A DNA stretch of 64,000 bases from Pseudomonadota bacterium (GTDB lineage: Bacteria > Pseudomonadota > Gammaproteobacteria > Steroidobacterales > Steroidobacteraceae). The stretch is from contig JAJZDW010000014.1 in NCBI GenBank assembly GCA_021851405.1, positions 18,087-82,086 of the forward strand, written 5' to 3'. Numbering within the stretch: position 1 is the first letter of the stretch; every line of letters starts with the position of its first letter. Positions 29,147 through 37,905 of this stretch are shown in pieces. The translations under genes and the position numbers were made by a program. Below the pieces are notes generated by a model. That model worked only from the letters and a program-made list of their open reading frames with translations. It made no database searches and was not told the DNA's origin.

Positions 29147-29593
29147 TCAGGTGAGGGAGACCACCAACTTCGCCGAATGACTGCGCCAGTGGATGGGAAT
29201 GACGAAGGCGCGCGCGCCCGCCGGCTGGCTGACCTGCGGCTTCTCCCCAGAGAATACGCTCGGCACGGAAATCACGAAGTCGTGCCCGAAATCGCGCCGC
29301 GCATTGCCGGAGATGGTGTTGGCGACCTCGCCGACCAGATCGCGCATGCTCTCGTGGCTGAAGTCGCTCTCCTGCATCTTCATCAGCAGCACCGTCAGCA
29401 TGGCGCGTGGAGCGGTGAAATACACCACGCCCTCGCGCTTGCCGGAGACGTTGATCATCCCGGTGTAGTCGTGCATCGCCGGCTCACCCTCGAGCATGTA
29501 CGGCGAGCCGATGCTCGCCGGCTGCTGCGCGGCCACCTCGAAGTATCGGGTGGTGCCGTCGACGAAGGTTTTCAGTTCCTCTTCCCGCAGCAT
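29147..29593 (-). CDS. CheX-like chemotaxis phosphatase family protein
   Basis: 148-aa soluble protein. The segment MRDLVGEVANTISGNARRDF carries the Glu-x-x-Asn pair that CheX/CheC/FliY phosphatases use to hydrolyse the aspartyl phosphate of CheY, and the surrounding pattern (GMINVSGKREGVVYFTAPRA, SVPSVFSGEKP, VIPIHW) matches CheX. It is the last gene of a four-gene minus-strand operon after a CheY-like regulator (30-bp gap), so it probably dephosphorylates that regulator. No flagellar or classical che genes are nearby, so the output may not be swimming. Confidence 0.85.
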   Translation of the reverse strand: MLREEELKTFVDGTTRYFEVAAQQPASIGSPYMLEGEPAMHDYTGMINVSGKREGVVYFTAPRAMLTVLLMKMQESDFSHESMRDLVGEVANTISGNARRDFGHDFVISVPSVFSGEKPQVSQPAGARAFVIPIHWRSHSAKLVVSLT

Positions 29594-29623
29594 GGGCGTG
29601 CTCTGTGTGCCGGTGGGTCCGTA

Positions 29624-30016
29624 TCAGTACATCAATTCGGCGATCGCTTCGTTGAGCTGCCGGTCGGTGAACGGCTTGTTGAGAAAGCCGTTCGCCCCGC
29701 GCTCCATGGCCTCGACTGCGGTCGCCTTATCCGCCAGGGCCGAGATTACCAGGATCCGCACCTCGGGCTTCATTTGCACCAGCTGCGTGATGCACTCGAT
29801 ACCATCCATCTGCGGCATGGTCAGGTCCATGGTGACCAGATCCGGATCGGTCCGGCGGGCCAGCTCAAGTGCCTCCAGACCATTGGCCGCGGTACCCACG
29901 ACCTGCAGATCATCGAACTGCTGCGAGCGCTCGATGCGCCGGCGAACGATGTTCGAATCATCGACGATCAGCAACTTGACCGTCCGCCGCGCGCCTGTGT
30001 CCTGTGCGGTGTCCAT
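29624..30016 (-). CDS. CheY-like single-domain response regulator
   Basis: 130-aa receiver without output domain: LLIVDDSNIVRRRIE with the acidic pair, phospho-acceptor Asp64 in LVTMDLTMPQMDGI, Ser/Thr position in ILVISALAD, and lysine in GFLNKPFTD. It probably receives phosphate from the CheA-like kinase encoded 15 bp upstream and is switched off by the CheX-like protein downstream. The target of the phosphorylated form is not evident from the window. Confidence 0.9.
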   Translation of the reverse strand: MDTAQDTGARRTVKLLIVDDSNIVRRRIERSQQFDDLQVVGTAANGLEALELARRTDPDLVTMDLTMPQMDGIECITQLVQMKPEVRILVISALADKATAVEAMERGANGFLNKPFTDRQLNEAIAELMY

Positions 30017-30031
30017 GGGCGATCTCTATCT

Positions 30032-32140
30032 CTATGCCACTGCGGTCTCGCCGAGCGCGGGCAGCGCGATCTTGAAGCGCGTGTAGCGTCCGGGATTGGT
30101 GCTGACGCCGATTCGCCCGCCGAGGCTGTACACAGCTTTGGCGACGACGTCCATGCCAGCGCCGCGCCCGGCGTCCATCGAGATCTCGTTGCGGGTGGAG
30201 AAGCCGGGCTTGAAGATCAGTGCCAGTGCGGCGCGGTTGTCCAACTGGGCGGCCTGCTCTTCGCTCAGCAGCTTCTTGCGCACGGCCGCTTCCTTCAGCG
30301 TCTCCGGTGAGAGGCCGGCACCGTCATCCTCGAACGTCAGCTCGAAGCCGGACTCGACCCGACGGAAATCCACGCGGACCTGGCCGCCGCCGCTCTTTGC
30401 CCCGGCGCGGCGGACTTCGTCCGCCTCGATCCCGTGCACCGCGGCATTGCGCAGCATCTGAATGAGGCAGTCCTTGAGCGTACCGAGATAGGCGGGCGGG
30501 CATTGCGCCAGGCCGTTCAGCGCCAGCTTGAAGTCCTTGCCGTGATCCTGCGCGAGCCTATGCGCCAGGGACTGCAAGGTCGAGGCGAGTTCGTCCGGGC
30601 CGGCCGTCGGGAGGCGCGGCGCAGGGGTGTTGAGAGTGCCGTCCGCGGCGCTCGGCTGCTCGCGCAGCGAGGAGAGCTTCAGCGTCATCTCGCGCACACC
30701 GCGCAGGTGCGCGAGCAGCTCATCGAGCTTCAGCACCAGCGGCAGGAAGTCGTTGCCGGTGAGCTCGTTGCGCGCCTTGAGCTCCGCAAGCATGTCCTCG
30801 AGGTGATGGACGCGCTGCGCGATGCTCATCAGGTTCAGCGCTGCCGCCTCACCCTTCATCGTGTGCAGCTCGCGCGACAGGCCGGCGAGCTTCTTGCTGA
30901 ATTCCGCGTGCGTGCGCGCCGGCTCCTTCAGGATCGCGTTGATGTGCTTCAGGCCCGCCGAGGCGCTGTCGAGGAACGAGCCGAGCTGCAGCGGGTCCGA
31001 GTGCAGCATGCCGACCATCATGTCGAGCTGCGAATGAGCATTCTCCTGCGCTTCGTGCAGCTCGCGCGCCAGCAGCACGCTCGAGGTGATGTCCCCGACG
31101 GCGCACAGCACGTGCTTGACACCCTTCGGCCCCATGACGCGGTGGAAGTCGAACTGCAGGTAACGGGTCTCTTTGCCGCCGCGCCCGTTGTCCATGTTGA
31201 CCTCGAGCTGCCCCAGCGGGTTGATGCTCTTCATGAGGTTCTCGTGCGCCCGCTCGCCCCAGAGCAGCTTGATGAACTTCATCGCGGTATTGAGCGTCTC
31301 GGGCGGCACCTTGTCGCGCAGCAGCTCCTCGAAGGTCAAGCCGGCGAAGGTGCTGCGACCGAACATGTTCGTCAGGGCCTGCGACCAGACCGCACCGATG
31401 CGATAATCGGCATCGAGGAGGAAAAATCCCTCCCGTACCGTGGCAAGGATGTCGCGAGTCTGATCCTGCGCATCACGCGCGGCACGCTCCCCGCGCCCGC
31501 GGGCGACCTGCAAGTAGGCCGCGGCGAGACCGAGCAGCAGTACGGCGAGTACGCCTCCGGAGAGCAGCCAGCGCAGGCGCGAGGCTGCCGCGGCTGTACG
31601 CGCCTGCAGCGAGCCGCTGACCACGGCGAGCTCACGGTGCAGAGCCGCAGCGTTGGCCTGAGCAAACAGTTCGGCCCGGCGCACGTGGGCATAAAACACC
31701 CGGCCGCTGCGCGAGAGTGAGCTGTTCGTGGCGGTGTCGGAGTAGGGCTCGCCGTGATACGAGAGCACCTTGGCGAGCACCGGGGTGTAGTTGGTCCACA
31801 GCGCCGTCGCCGCGTGCATCGCGGCCGGATCGAGGCCTTTCTGGCGCTCGAGGGCGCTGAAGTCGCGATTGAAGCCGCGCACGCTCGAGTCGAGTTCACC
31901 ATGGACATGGCCGGTGTACTCGAGGGTATCGAGTCGCTGGCGCAGGGCGGTCAGCTGCTCGGATATCGCCGACGGATAGGCTTCCAGCTCGCTCGCCTGC
32001 TGCAGCGTGGCGACGTTGGCGCGAATCTGCGTGGCGAGCCTGAATCCTGCGATCAGCACCAGGCCCATCACCGCGGCGAGCACGATGCCGGCTGCGGCGG
32101 TGAGCAGCCGGCGGTTTCGATCAGCGCCTGACAATAACAT
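30032..32140 (-). CDS. Membrane CheA-like hybrid sensor kinase (PAS-HPt-HATPase, no CheW domain)
   Basis: 702-aa protein with two N-terminal membrane helices (about residues 13-33 and 185-210) flanking a roughly 150-residue external sensor region. A PAS-like domain follows (ATVREGFFLLDADYRIGAVW), then an HPt region with phospho-acceptor His426 in LHTMKGEAAALNLMSIAQ, and a CheA-type ATPase domain (MLRNAAVHGIE as N box, FEDDGAGLSPETL as G1, GRGAGMDVV as G2). The CheW-like coupling domain of chemotaxis CheA is absent, and the protein senses through its own membrane domain rather than through chemoreceptors. Gaps of 13 and 15 bp to its neighbours indicate one operon. The signal is unknown. Confidence 0.85.
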   Translation of the reverse strand: MLLSGADRNRRLLTAAAGIVLAAVMGLVLIAGFRLATQIRANVATLQQASELEAYPSAISEQLTALRQRLDTLEYTGHVHGELDSSVRGFNRDFSALERQKGLDPAAMHAATALWTNYTPVLAKVLSYHGEPYSDTATNSSLSRSGRVFYAHVRRAELFAQANAAALHRELAVVSGSLQARTAAAASRLRWLLSGGVLAVLLLGLAAAYLQVARGRGERAARDAQDQTRDILATVREGFFLLDADYRIGAVWSQALTNMFGRSTFAGLTFEELLRDKVPPETLNTAMKFIKLLWGERAHENLMKSINPLGQLEVNMDNGRGGKETRYLQFDFHRVMGPKGVKHVLCAVGDITSSVLLARELHEAQENAHSQLDMMVGMLHSDPLQLGSFLDSASAGLKHINAILKEPARTHAEFSKKLAGLSRELHTMKGEAAALNLMSIAQRVHHLEDMLAELKARNELTGNDFLPLVLKLDELLAHLRGVREMTLKLSSLREQPSAADGTLNTPAPRLPTAGPDELASTLQSLAHRLAQDHGKDFKLALNGLAQCPPAYLGTLKDCLIQMLRNAAVHGIEADEVRRAGAKSGGGQVRVDFRRVESGFELTFEDDGAGLSPETLKEAAVRKKLLSEEQAAQLDNRAALALIFKPGFSTRNEISMDAGRGAGMDVVAKAVYSLGGRIGVSTNPGRYTRFKIALPALGETAVA

Positions 32141-32153
32141 GGGGGCTTCCTGA

Positions 32154-34247
32154 TTAATTCGGCAGTTCGAAGCGGATCAGAGTACGCACCGGCACCGAGA
32201 CCGGTCGCCCATGGAATGTCGGCGGCGCGTAGCGCCAGCGGCGGATCGCATCGAGCGCCGCGCGGTCGAAGACGGTCGCGGGCTTCGCTGCGACCACCTT
32301 GATGTGGCGCGTGCGCCCGGTGGGATCCACGACGTACTGCACGGTCACTTCCCCGGAAATGTGCCGGGTGAGTGCCCGGTCCGGATAGGACGGGGAGACA
32401 TAATGCGTGCGGCGCAACCGCCGAGCGACATCGGCCAGCTGAGCCACCGTTGGCGGTTGCGGCGTGTCGACCATGGCGGTGGCGGCGTTCAGTGCGGCGC
32501 CGCTGGCACCCCACTGGCGCGCATCGGCGAGGTCGGTGACCGCCGTGGAGCGCTGTCCCGCACGCGCCGCAGCTTCGGCGCGCTGCAGGAGCGCATTGGC
32601 GAGCGCACGGTGCATCTGGTTCGCGGCCGCCGCGGTGGCCGGATCCGGATGATCTGCCGCCAACGCGTTCAGGTAGTACGCGGCGCTGTCGTGGGCCGGC
32701 TGGAGTAGTTCGCCGGTATCGAGCCGGGCATGGGCTTCGGCGAGCAGCCGCTGCAACCGGTTCTGCACCGCGCTGATGCGGGCCGATTGGATCTGGTGCT
32801 GGACGGCGACGATGGCTGCTGCGGAAGCACCGTTCGCCCGCGCCGCTGCGAGCGCCTGGCTCTCGATCGCACCTTGCCCGGTGAGACCGGCCTGACGCGC
32901 TTGGTTCAGCAGCGCGCCGATCACGGCCTGCGTGGCGTTGGCGGTGCTCGTGGATTGTGGGTCCAGGGTGCGCAGCTTGGCGAGGGTGCTCGCGGCGCTG
33001 GCCGCTCCGGTGAGGCGATGCGCGGCGATCCGCCGGGTGAGCTGATCAACCAACTTCTGCGTACGCTGGTGGTGCGTGAGGTGAGTCAGTTGGCTCTGCC
33101 AGGCCGCAATCTGTGCCGCGGGCACGCCGCGGCGCGCAGCCTGGGCGATGAGGGCCGCTGCGCTGCTGAGCTGACCGCCGGAGAGTGCCTGATTCACCAC
33201 GGCACTCGATAATTCAATGCCGAACGGATGAACGTCACGGTTCGTGGGATCCGCCAGCTGCAGCGTCGCGAGCGCCAGCGCGGCGGCGTTGTAATGTCCC
33301 TGGCTGAGCGCGTCTTTGAACCGTGAAATCACGACGTTGCCGACGCGGCGCAGACCGTCTCGTGCCTCGCCATTGGTGGGATCGACGGCCAGCACTGAGC
33401 GATAGAACACCAGAGCGTTGTCGCCTTTCGGTGCCGTGAAGTGCCGAGCAAACATCGCGCGGCTCGCCTTGACGAGCAGATCCTCGACACGGCCCTGCAC
33501 GATGGAGGTGTCGACGTCGGGTCGCGGCAGTGCTGCGAAGTGAGCCGCGTGCGCGGCGGCGGCAATCGGCCGCTGCAGCACCGGATGCGCTGCGACGACG
33601 TGGTGTTTCGGCAACAGAAACAGTCCGGCCGCGACCGCAGCCACGGCCACTCCGGCGCCGAGCGTCAGCCACAGGCGCTTGCGCCCGTCGCCGGACGGGG
33701 GCTCAGTGGACGCCGCAGCGGATTCGGCCGGCAGCGGCGTGCGCGCCGCCTCTGCGGCCTGATGCACGGAGCGCACCGGGGCGCTGCGTGGCGCGACTTT
33801 TTCAGCCGCATCCGCCAGGGCTGCATCGAGTACGGCAGACGTCTTACCGGGTTCGATCGGCAGTGGCAGCACCGTGAACACCCGGGTGCCTTTCACGGCC
33901 GCGGCAACGGACTTCTCCGCCCCGGCGGTCGTGAACACGAGAATGACGGCATGAGCGTTGTGCGCGCACGCCCGTTCGACATCCGCGCGCACATTCTCGG
34001 CCTCGCGTGCGTCGATCGCCAGAATCTGACCGCCGCGGGCCCCCTCGAGGTGTTCCAGTGCGACCTCGAGCGAGTCCGCCGGATGCACGCTGGCGCGCCC
34101 GCCGAGAACCTCGCCGAGTTCGAGCAGGAAATCATCGTGATGCGTGAGCGCGGCGAGATCCACCGGTGCGCGCGCTGCGGCGGACGCCGTGCCGCCAGCG
34201 GCATCGCCGGCCGAATCGCGAGACTCACTCGGAGCTGAATGGGCCAC
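32154..34247 (-). CDS. TonB-type energy transducer with receiver-like N-terminus and helical repeats
   Basis: 697-aa protein. The first 150 residues look like a degenerate receiver-type fold (LELGEVLGGRASVHPADSLE, GQILAIDAREAENVRADVER, AVILVFTTAGAEKS) facing the cytoplasm. One membrane helix follows at about residues 190-215 (LWLTLGAGVAVAAVAAGLFL), then about 380 periplasmic residues of alanine-rich helices of TPR type, and a C-terminal TonB domain (YPDRALTRHISGEVTVQYVV, DRAALDAIRRWRYAPP, VRTLIRFEL). TonB domains pass proton-motive energy to outer-membrane receptors. exbB/exbD are not here. It is the first gene of the signalling operon. The receiver-like reading is inference; the TonB domain is clear. 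Confidence 0.8.
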   Translation of the reverse strand: MAHSAPSESRDSAGDAAGGTASAAARAPVDLAALTHHDDFLLELGEVLGGRASVHPADSLEVALEHLEGARGGQILAIDAREAENVRADVERACAHNAHAVILVFTTAGAEKSVAAAVKGTRVFTVLPLPIEPGKTSAVLDAALADAAEKVAPRSAPVRSVHQAAEAARTPLPAESAAASTEPPSGDGRKRLWLTLGAGVAVAAVAAGLFLLPKHHVVAAHPVLQRPIAAAAHAAHFAALPRPDVDTSIVQGRVEDLLVKASRAMFARHFTAPKGDNALVFYRSVLAVDPTNGEARDGLRRVGNVVISRFKDALSQGHYNAAALALATLQLADPTNRDVHPFGIELSSAVVNQALSGGQLSSAAALIAQAARRGVPAAQIAAWQSQLTHLTHHQRTQKLVDQLTRRIAAHRLTGAASAASTLAKLRTLDPQSTSTANATQAVIGALLNQARQAGLTGQGAIESQALAAARANGASAAAIVAVQHQIQSARISAVQNRLQRLLAEAHARLDTGELLQPAHDSAAYYLNALAADHPDPATAAAANQMHRALANALLQRAEAAARAGQRSTAVTDLADARQWGASGAALNAATAMVDTPQPPTVAQLADVARRLRRTHYVSPSYPDRALTRHISGEVTVQYVVDPTGRTRHIKVVAAKPATVFDRAALDAIRRWRYAPPTFHGRPVSVPVRTLIRFELPN

Positions 34248-34727
34248 AACCCGTCTCCCTCGTTGTTATGAGCGCAAGCTCGGCGTTCCGCCGTCCTCGC
34301 CGGTCCGAACCCGGTGCTGAGTGGCGGGACGACCCCTCGGGCCCGGATGCACGACGTTCTGTCGCCATCAAACCCGCACCTGAGTTTGCGTGCAGTGTCG
34401 CCGTTCACACTATTGGCGCGATGGGCGCTGATGGACGCCGATCGGCGCCGGAAGCGGATGGGAGTGCCGCTGCCGGGCGGCGGATCGACGCCGGTGCGGT
34501 CCGCGTGGAACGCGCGGCTCGACAGTGCGCGTTCAGGAGCCGATGATGGATCGGCGCTACGGCATCGGAACAAAACTCGGATGCCGCCGTCTTAAGAGTC
34601 ATCGGGCAGCGGGATCGCGAGTTCGGTAGCTTTCGCAGAGCGAGGCGCTCCAACCGGTCTGCACAGCGGGCTATCACAGCCGCCTCTCCCGGCCGCCACT
34701 GCCGTTCTGGAACGGGAGGTGATGGCG
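34248..34727. other. Divergent intergenic region, no firm gene
   Basis: 480 bp between the TonB-type gene and prkA, expected to hold both promoters. A GC-rich frame from ATG 34347 to 34595 (plus strand) could encode an 82-aa basic peptide (MHDVLSPSNPHLSLRAVSPF...), but it has no clear ribosome site and no motif. No hairpin terminator or repeat stands out. Confidence 0.4.
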
Positions 34728-36728
34728 ATGCGAGCACGAGCCAACCATCCGGATCAGGCGCCGCGGCGCGCCTGCATCGACCACGAAGGGTTCATCGAGT
34801 CGCTCAGTTCATTCAGCCGGACCCACCGCGCGCAGCGGTGGGAGGGCACGTTCGGGCAATTTCTCACCGACATCCTGGCGGGGAGTCCCGCCGCGCTGGC
34901 GCGCACCAGTCACGAGTACATCTGGGACATGCTCCGTTGGCATGGCCGCTGCGCGCAGCATTTGGCGGGCGAACAGGGTGCGCCCGATGGACGTGCCGCC
35001 GATCCGGCCGGTGAGCTGTTTCGCCGTGAATTGTTCGGGATCGATGGGCCGCTCGCGCGCGTGGCGGAGTATTTCAAGGCCGCCGCGGGCGGCTCCGACG
35101 TCGGGCGGCGGCTATTGTTGCTGCTCGGGCCGCCCTCCGGGGGCAAGTCGACGCTCGCGATCCTGCTGAAGCGCGGGCTGGAGGCATACAGTCGCACCGA
35201 GGAAGGTGCGCTGTATGCAGTGCGCGGCTCGCCGGTGCATGAAAATCCGTTGAACCTGATTCCGGCGAGCTTGCGCGCGGAATTTCGGGAGCGCTACGCC
35301 GTCAATATCCCAGGGGAACTCTCGCCCTGGGCGCGCGATTACCTCGAGCGCGAATTCGACGGAGAGTTCCTGCGCGTACCGGTCGAGCGCATATTTCTCT
35401 CCGAGTCCGCCCGGCTCGGCATTGGTACCTACGCCCCGCACGATCCCAGTACCGCCGACATCGCCGACCTGGTCGGATCGGTCGACCTTGCCAAGGTCGC
35501 ACAGATCGGTGATGAGGGGGACTCGCGTGCCTGGTCGTGGTCCGGCGCGGTGTATTCGGCGAGCCGCGGGCTGCTCGAGATGATCGAGATCCTCAAGGTC
35601 AAGCGCGAGTTTCTCTACCTGCTGCTGACGCTGACTCAGGAGAAGAATGTGAAGGTGGCGCGCTTCCCGCTGATCCACCTCGATGAGACGGTGCTCGCGC
35701 ATACCAACCTCGCGGAATTCCACCGCTTCCTGCAGGAGAAGGAGAACGAGGCGCTGCTCGACCGTATGGTGATCATCAAGGTGCCGTATGCGCTGTCGTA
35801 TCAGGACGAGGCGCGCATCTACCGCAAGTTGGTGTGCGCCGCACCGGCCTTCCGCGACGTGCACCTCGATCCACACGTGCTGAATCTCGCCGCGGTGTTC
35901 GCGATCCTCACGCGCCTGGTGGCGCCGGAGCGTGAAGGGCTCGATCTGGGCAAGAAGCTGCGTCTCTACGCCGGCGAAGCCATCGAGGGCGTGCCGCAGA
36001 GCGAGGCGGCGCGGCTGCGCTCCGAGGCGCCCGACGAGGGGCTGGCCGGTGTCAGTCCACGCTTCATCATCAATGCGATCTCCACGGCGATCACCCGCGG
36101 CACCACGCGCAGTCTGACCAGCATGGATCTGCTGCTCGCGTTGAAAGATGCGATCGAGAGCGATGCGCGCATGGAACTGAAACACAAGAAAGTGTGGATC
36201 GACCACCTGGTCACGGCACGCAAGGAGTTCTACAACCGCTGGGTCAAGGAAGACGTACACCGGGCCATGTTCGCCTCGTTCGAGGAGGAGGCGCAGCAGT
36301 TGCTCGAGAAATATCTCGATGAGGTGGAGGCCTCGCTCGATCACCGTCAAGTCACCGATCCGATCACGGGGGAGAGCCGTCCGGCGGACGAGCGCTTCCT
36401 GCGTTCGGTGGAGGAGAAGATCAAGGTGTCAGACTCCGGCAAGCTCTCCTTCCGCCAGGAGGTGGTGCGCAAGGCCATGGTCGCGTTCAAGGCCGGGGAG
36501 AAATTCAAGCTCGCGAGCCACGCACGCATGCGCGAGGCGATCGAGCAGTATCTGTTCGAGGAGCGGCGCGATGTACTCAGGCTGGTGACCTCCAGCGCCC
36601 GACCGGACGAGGAGGCGCGCCAGAAGATCTCCGTGGTGCAGCAGCGGCTGATCAGCGAGTACGGGTACGACGAGCACAGTGCCAAGGAGGCGCTCAGTTA
36701 CGTCACGACGCTGCTCGCACAGGAGTGA
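34728..36728 (+). CDS. prkA: PrkA-type AAA+ serine protein kinase (YeaG)
   Basis: 666-aa cytoplasmic kinase related to E. coli YeaG and Bacillus PrkA, linked to nitrogen starvation and stationary-phase adaptation. AAA+ features are Walker A LGPPSGGKSTLAILLKR (Lys140) and a Walker-B-like LIHLDETVLAHTN; the C-terminal PrkA domain includes ENVKVARFPLIHLDE, VSPRFIINAISTAI and the EEEAQQLLEKYLDEVEA region. ATG 34728 lies 8 nt after GGGAGG and is preferred over ATG 34722, which is too close. It is 7 bp upstream of the YeaH gene, and SpoVR follows: the conserved prkA-yeaH-spoVR module. Confidence 0.94.
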   Translation: MRARANHPDQAPRRACIDHEGFIESLSSFSRTHRAQRWEGTFGQFLTDILAGSPAALARTSHEYIWDMLRWHGRCAQHLAGEQGAPDGRAADPAGELFRRELFGIDGPLARVAEYFKAAAGGSDVGRRLLLLLGPPSGGKSTLAILLKRGLEAYSRTEEGALYAVRGSPVHENPLNLIPASLRAEFRERYAVNIPGELSPWARDYLEREFDGEFLRVPVERIFLSESARLGIGTYAPHDPSTADIADLVGSVDLAKVAQIGDEGDSRAWSWSGAVYSASRGLLEMIEILKVKREFLYLLLTLTQEKNVKVARFPLIHLDETVLAHTNLAEFHRFLQEKENEALLDRMVIIKVPYALSYQDEARIYRKLVCAAPAFRDVHLDPHVLNLAAVFAILTRLVAPEREGLDLGKKLRLYAGEAIEGVPQSEAARLRSEAPDEGLAGVSPRFIINAISTAITRGTTRSLTSMDLLLALKDAIESDARMELKHKKVWIDHLVTARKEFYNRWVKEDVHRAMFASFEEEAQQLLEKYLDEVEASLDHRQVTDPITGESRPADERFLRSVEEKIKVSDSGKLSFRQEVVRKAMVAFKAGEKFKLASHARMREAIEQYLFEERRDVLRLVTSSARPDEEARQKISVVQQRLISEYGYDEHSAKEALSYVTTLLAQE

Positions 36729-36735
36729 GGCGAAC

Positions 36736-37905
36736 ATGAACGCATCGGCCGGCGGAGAGTCTCCCTTCAGCGCAGCCAAGTGGTACGAGCTGTTCTCGCG
36801 CGGGGCGCGTGACTGGCTGCGTCACGATGCCAAAGTGCGCGATGCGGTGCGCCGCCACCTGCCGGAGCTCATCCGCAGTGGTGAGATCATCAGCGGTGGC
36901 GCGCGTACGGTGCGCGTGCCGGTGAAGCTGCTTGAGCACTACCGATTCCGGTTGCGCCGCGGCGCCGAGCAGCAGAGCGTGGGCCAGGGCGCAGCCAAGC
37001 CGGGCGACGTCTTCGTCGATCCGACGCACCGCGTCGCTCCACCCGGCAAGGGTCCGGGCGGTGAGGAGGAGGGTGAGGTGCAGCTGCTGCTTGAGCTGAA
37101 GGTCGAGGACATGGTCGAGTGGCTGTGGGAGGAGATGCGCCTGCCGAACCTCACGCCGCGCGCCGGACCCTCGCAGGACACCGAGTGGACCCGCGAGGGT
37201 TGGGACCGGCGCGGTGCGCGCTCCCGACTCGACCGCCGCCGGTCGTTCAAGGAGCTGGTCAAGCGTCGCGCCGCGCCGGGGGCGGTGCAGAGCTTTACGG
37301 ATGATGATCTGCGCTTCCGTCAGCTCTCGCAGCGGCGACGTCCCGCGTTGCGGGCCGTGGTGTTCTTCCTGCTCGATGTCTCAGGCAGTATGTCCGAGCG
37401 CGATCGTCAGCTCGCCAAATCTTTCTTCTTCTGGACGGTGCAGGGGCTGCGCCGCCAGTACCGGATGCTCGAGACGGTATTCGTTGCACATACCACCGAG
37501 GCGTGGGAGTTCACCGAGTCGGAGTTCTTCCAGGTGAGCGGTACGGGCGGAACGGTGGCCTCGAAGGGCTTCGGTAAGGTGAGTGAACTCATCGCGGAGC
37601 GCTTCGCGACCCAGCAGTACAACGTGTACGTCTATTACGCCTCGGACGGCGACAACGCCGCGAGCGACACCGCCGCGGCACGCGCGGCGCTCGGGACACT
37701 CGTGCCCGAGACGTGCTTCTGCGGCTACGTCGAGGTCGCGGCGGGCATGTCGCGCCGTCAGGAAACCGAGACCGGTCGGCTGTTCGACGAACGGGCGCTG
37801 GCCGGAGGGGCCGTCGAGCGCTGCGTGCTCGGCGGCTTCGAGGACATCTGGGCGGCGCTGCGCACGTTCTTTGCCGCGCAGGAGCGCGCTGCGGAGGATG
37901 CGTGA
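36736..37905 (+). CDS. yeaH: YeaH/YhbH family protein (DUF444) with VWA-like domain
   Basis: 389-aa cytoplasmic protein of unknown biochemical role that accompanies PrkA kinases. A basic, gly-rich N-terminal region is followed by a von Willebrand A-like domain whose metal site reads LLDVSGSMSERDRQ. Other family marks are SFTDDDLRFRQLSQRRRP, VFVAHTTEAWEFTESEFF, GTGGTVASKGF and YYASDGDNAASD. ATG 36736 follows GAGG; the stop overlaps the SpoVR start (GTGA). Likely works in a complex with PrkA and SpoVR. Confidence 0.93.
   Translation: MNASAGGESPFSAAKWYELFSRGARDWLRHDAKVRDAVRRHLPELIRSGEIISGGARTVRVPVKLLEHYRFRLRRGAEQQSVGQGAAKPGDVFVDPTHRVAPPGKGPGGEEEGEVQLLLELKVEDMVEWLWEEMRLPNLTPRAGPSQDTEWTREGWDRRGARSRLDRRRSFKELVKRRAAPGAVQSFTDDDLRFRQLSQRRRPALRAVVFFLLDVSGSMSERDRQLAKSFFFWTVQGLRRQYRMLETVFVAHTTEAWEFTESEFFQVSGTGGTVASKGFGKVSELIAERFATQQYNVYVYYASDGDNAASDTAAARAALGTLVPETCFCGYVEVAAGMSRRQETETGRLFDERALAGGAVERCVLGGFEDIWAALRTFFAAQERAAEDA

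Noticed and set aside
34347..34595. 82-codon plus-strand frame between the TonB-type gene and prkA
   Set aside because: No clear ribosome site, no motif, lies in a region that must hold two promoters; kept only as a remark.
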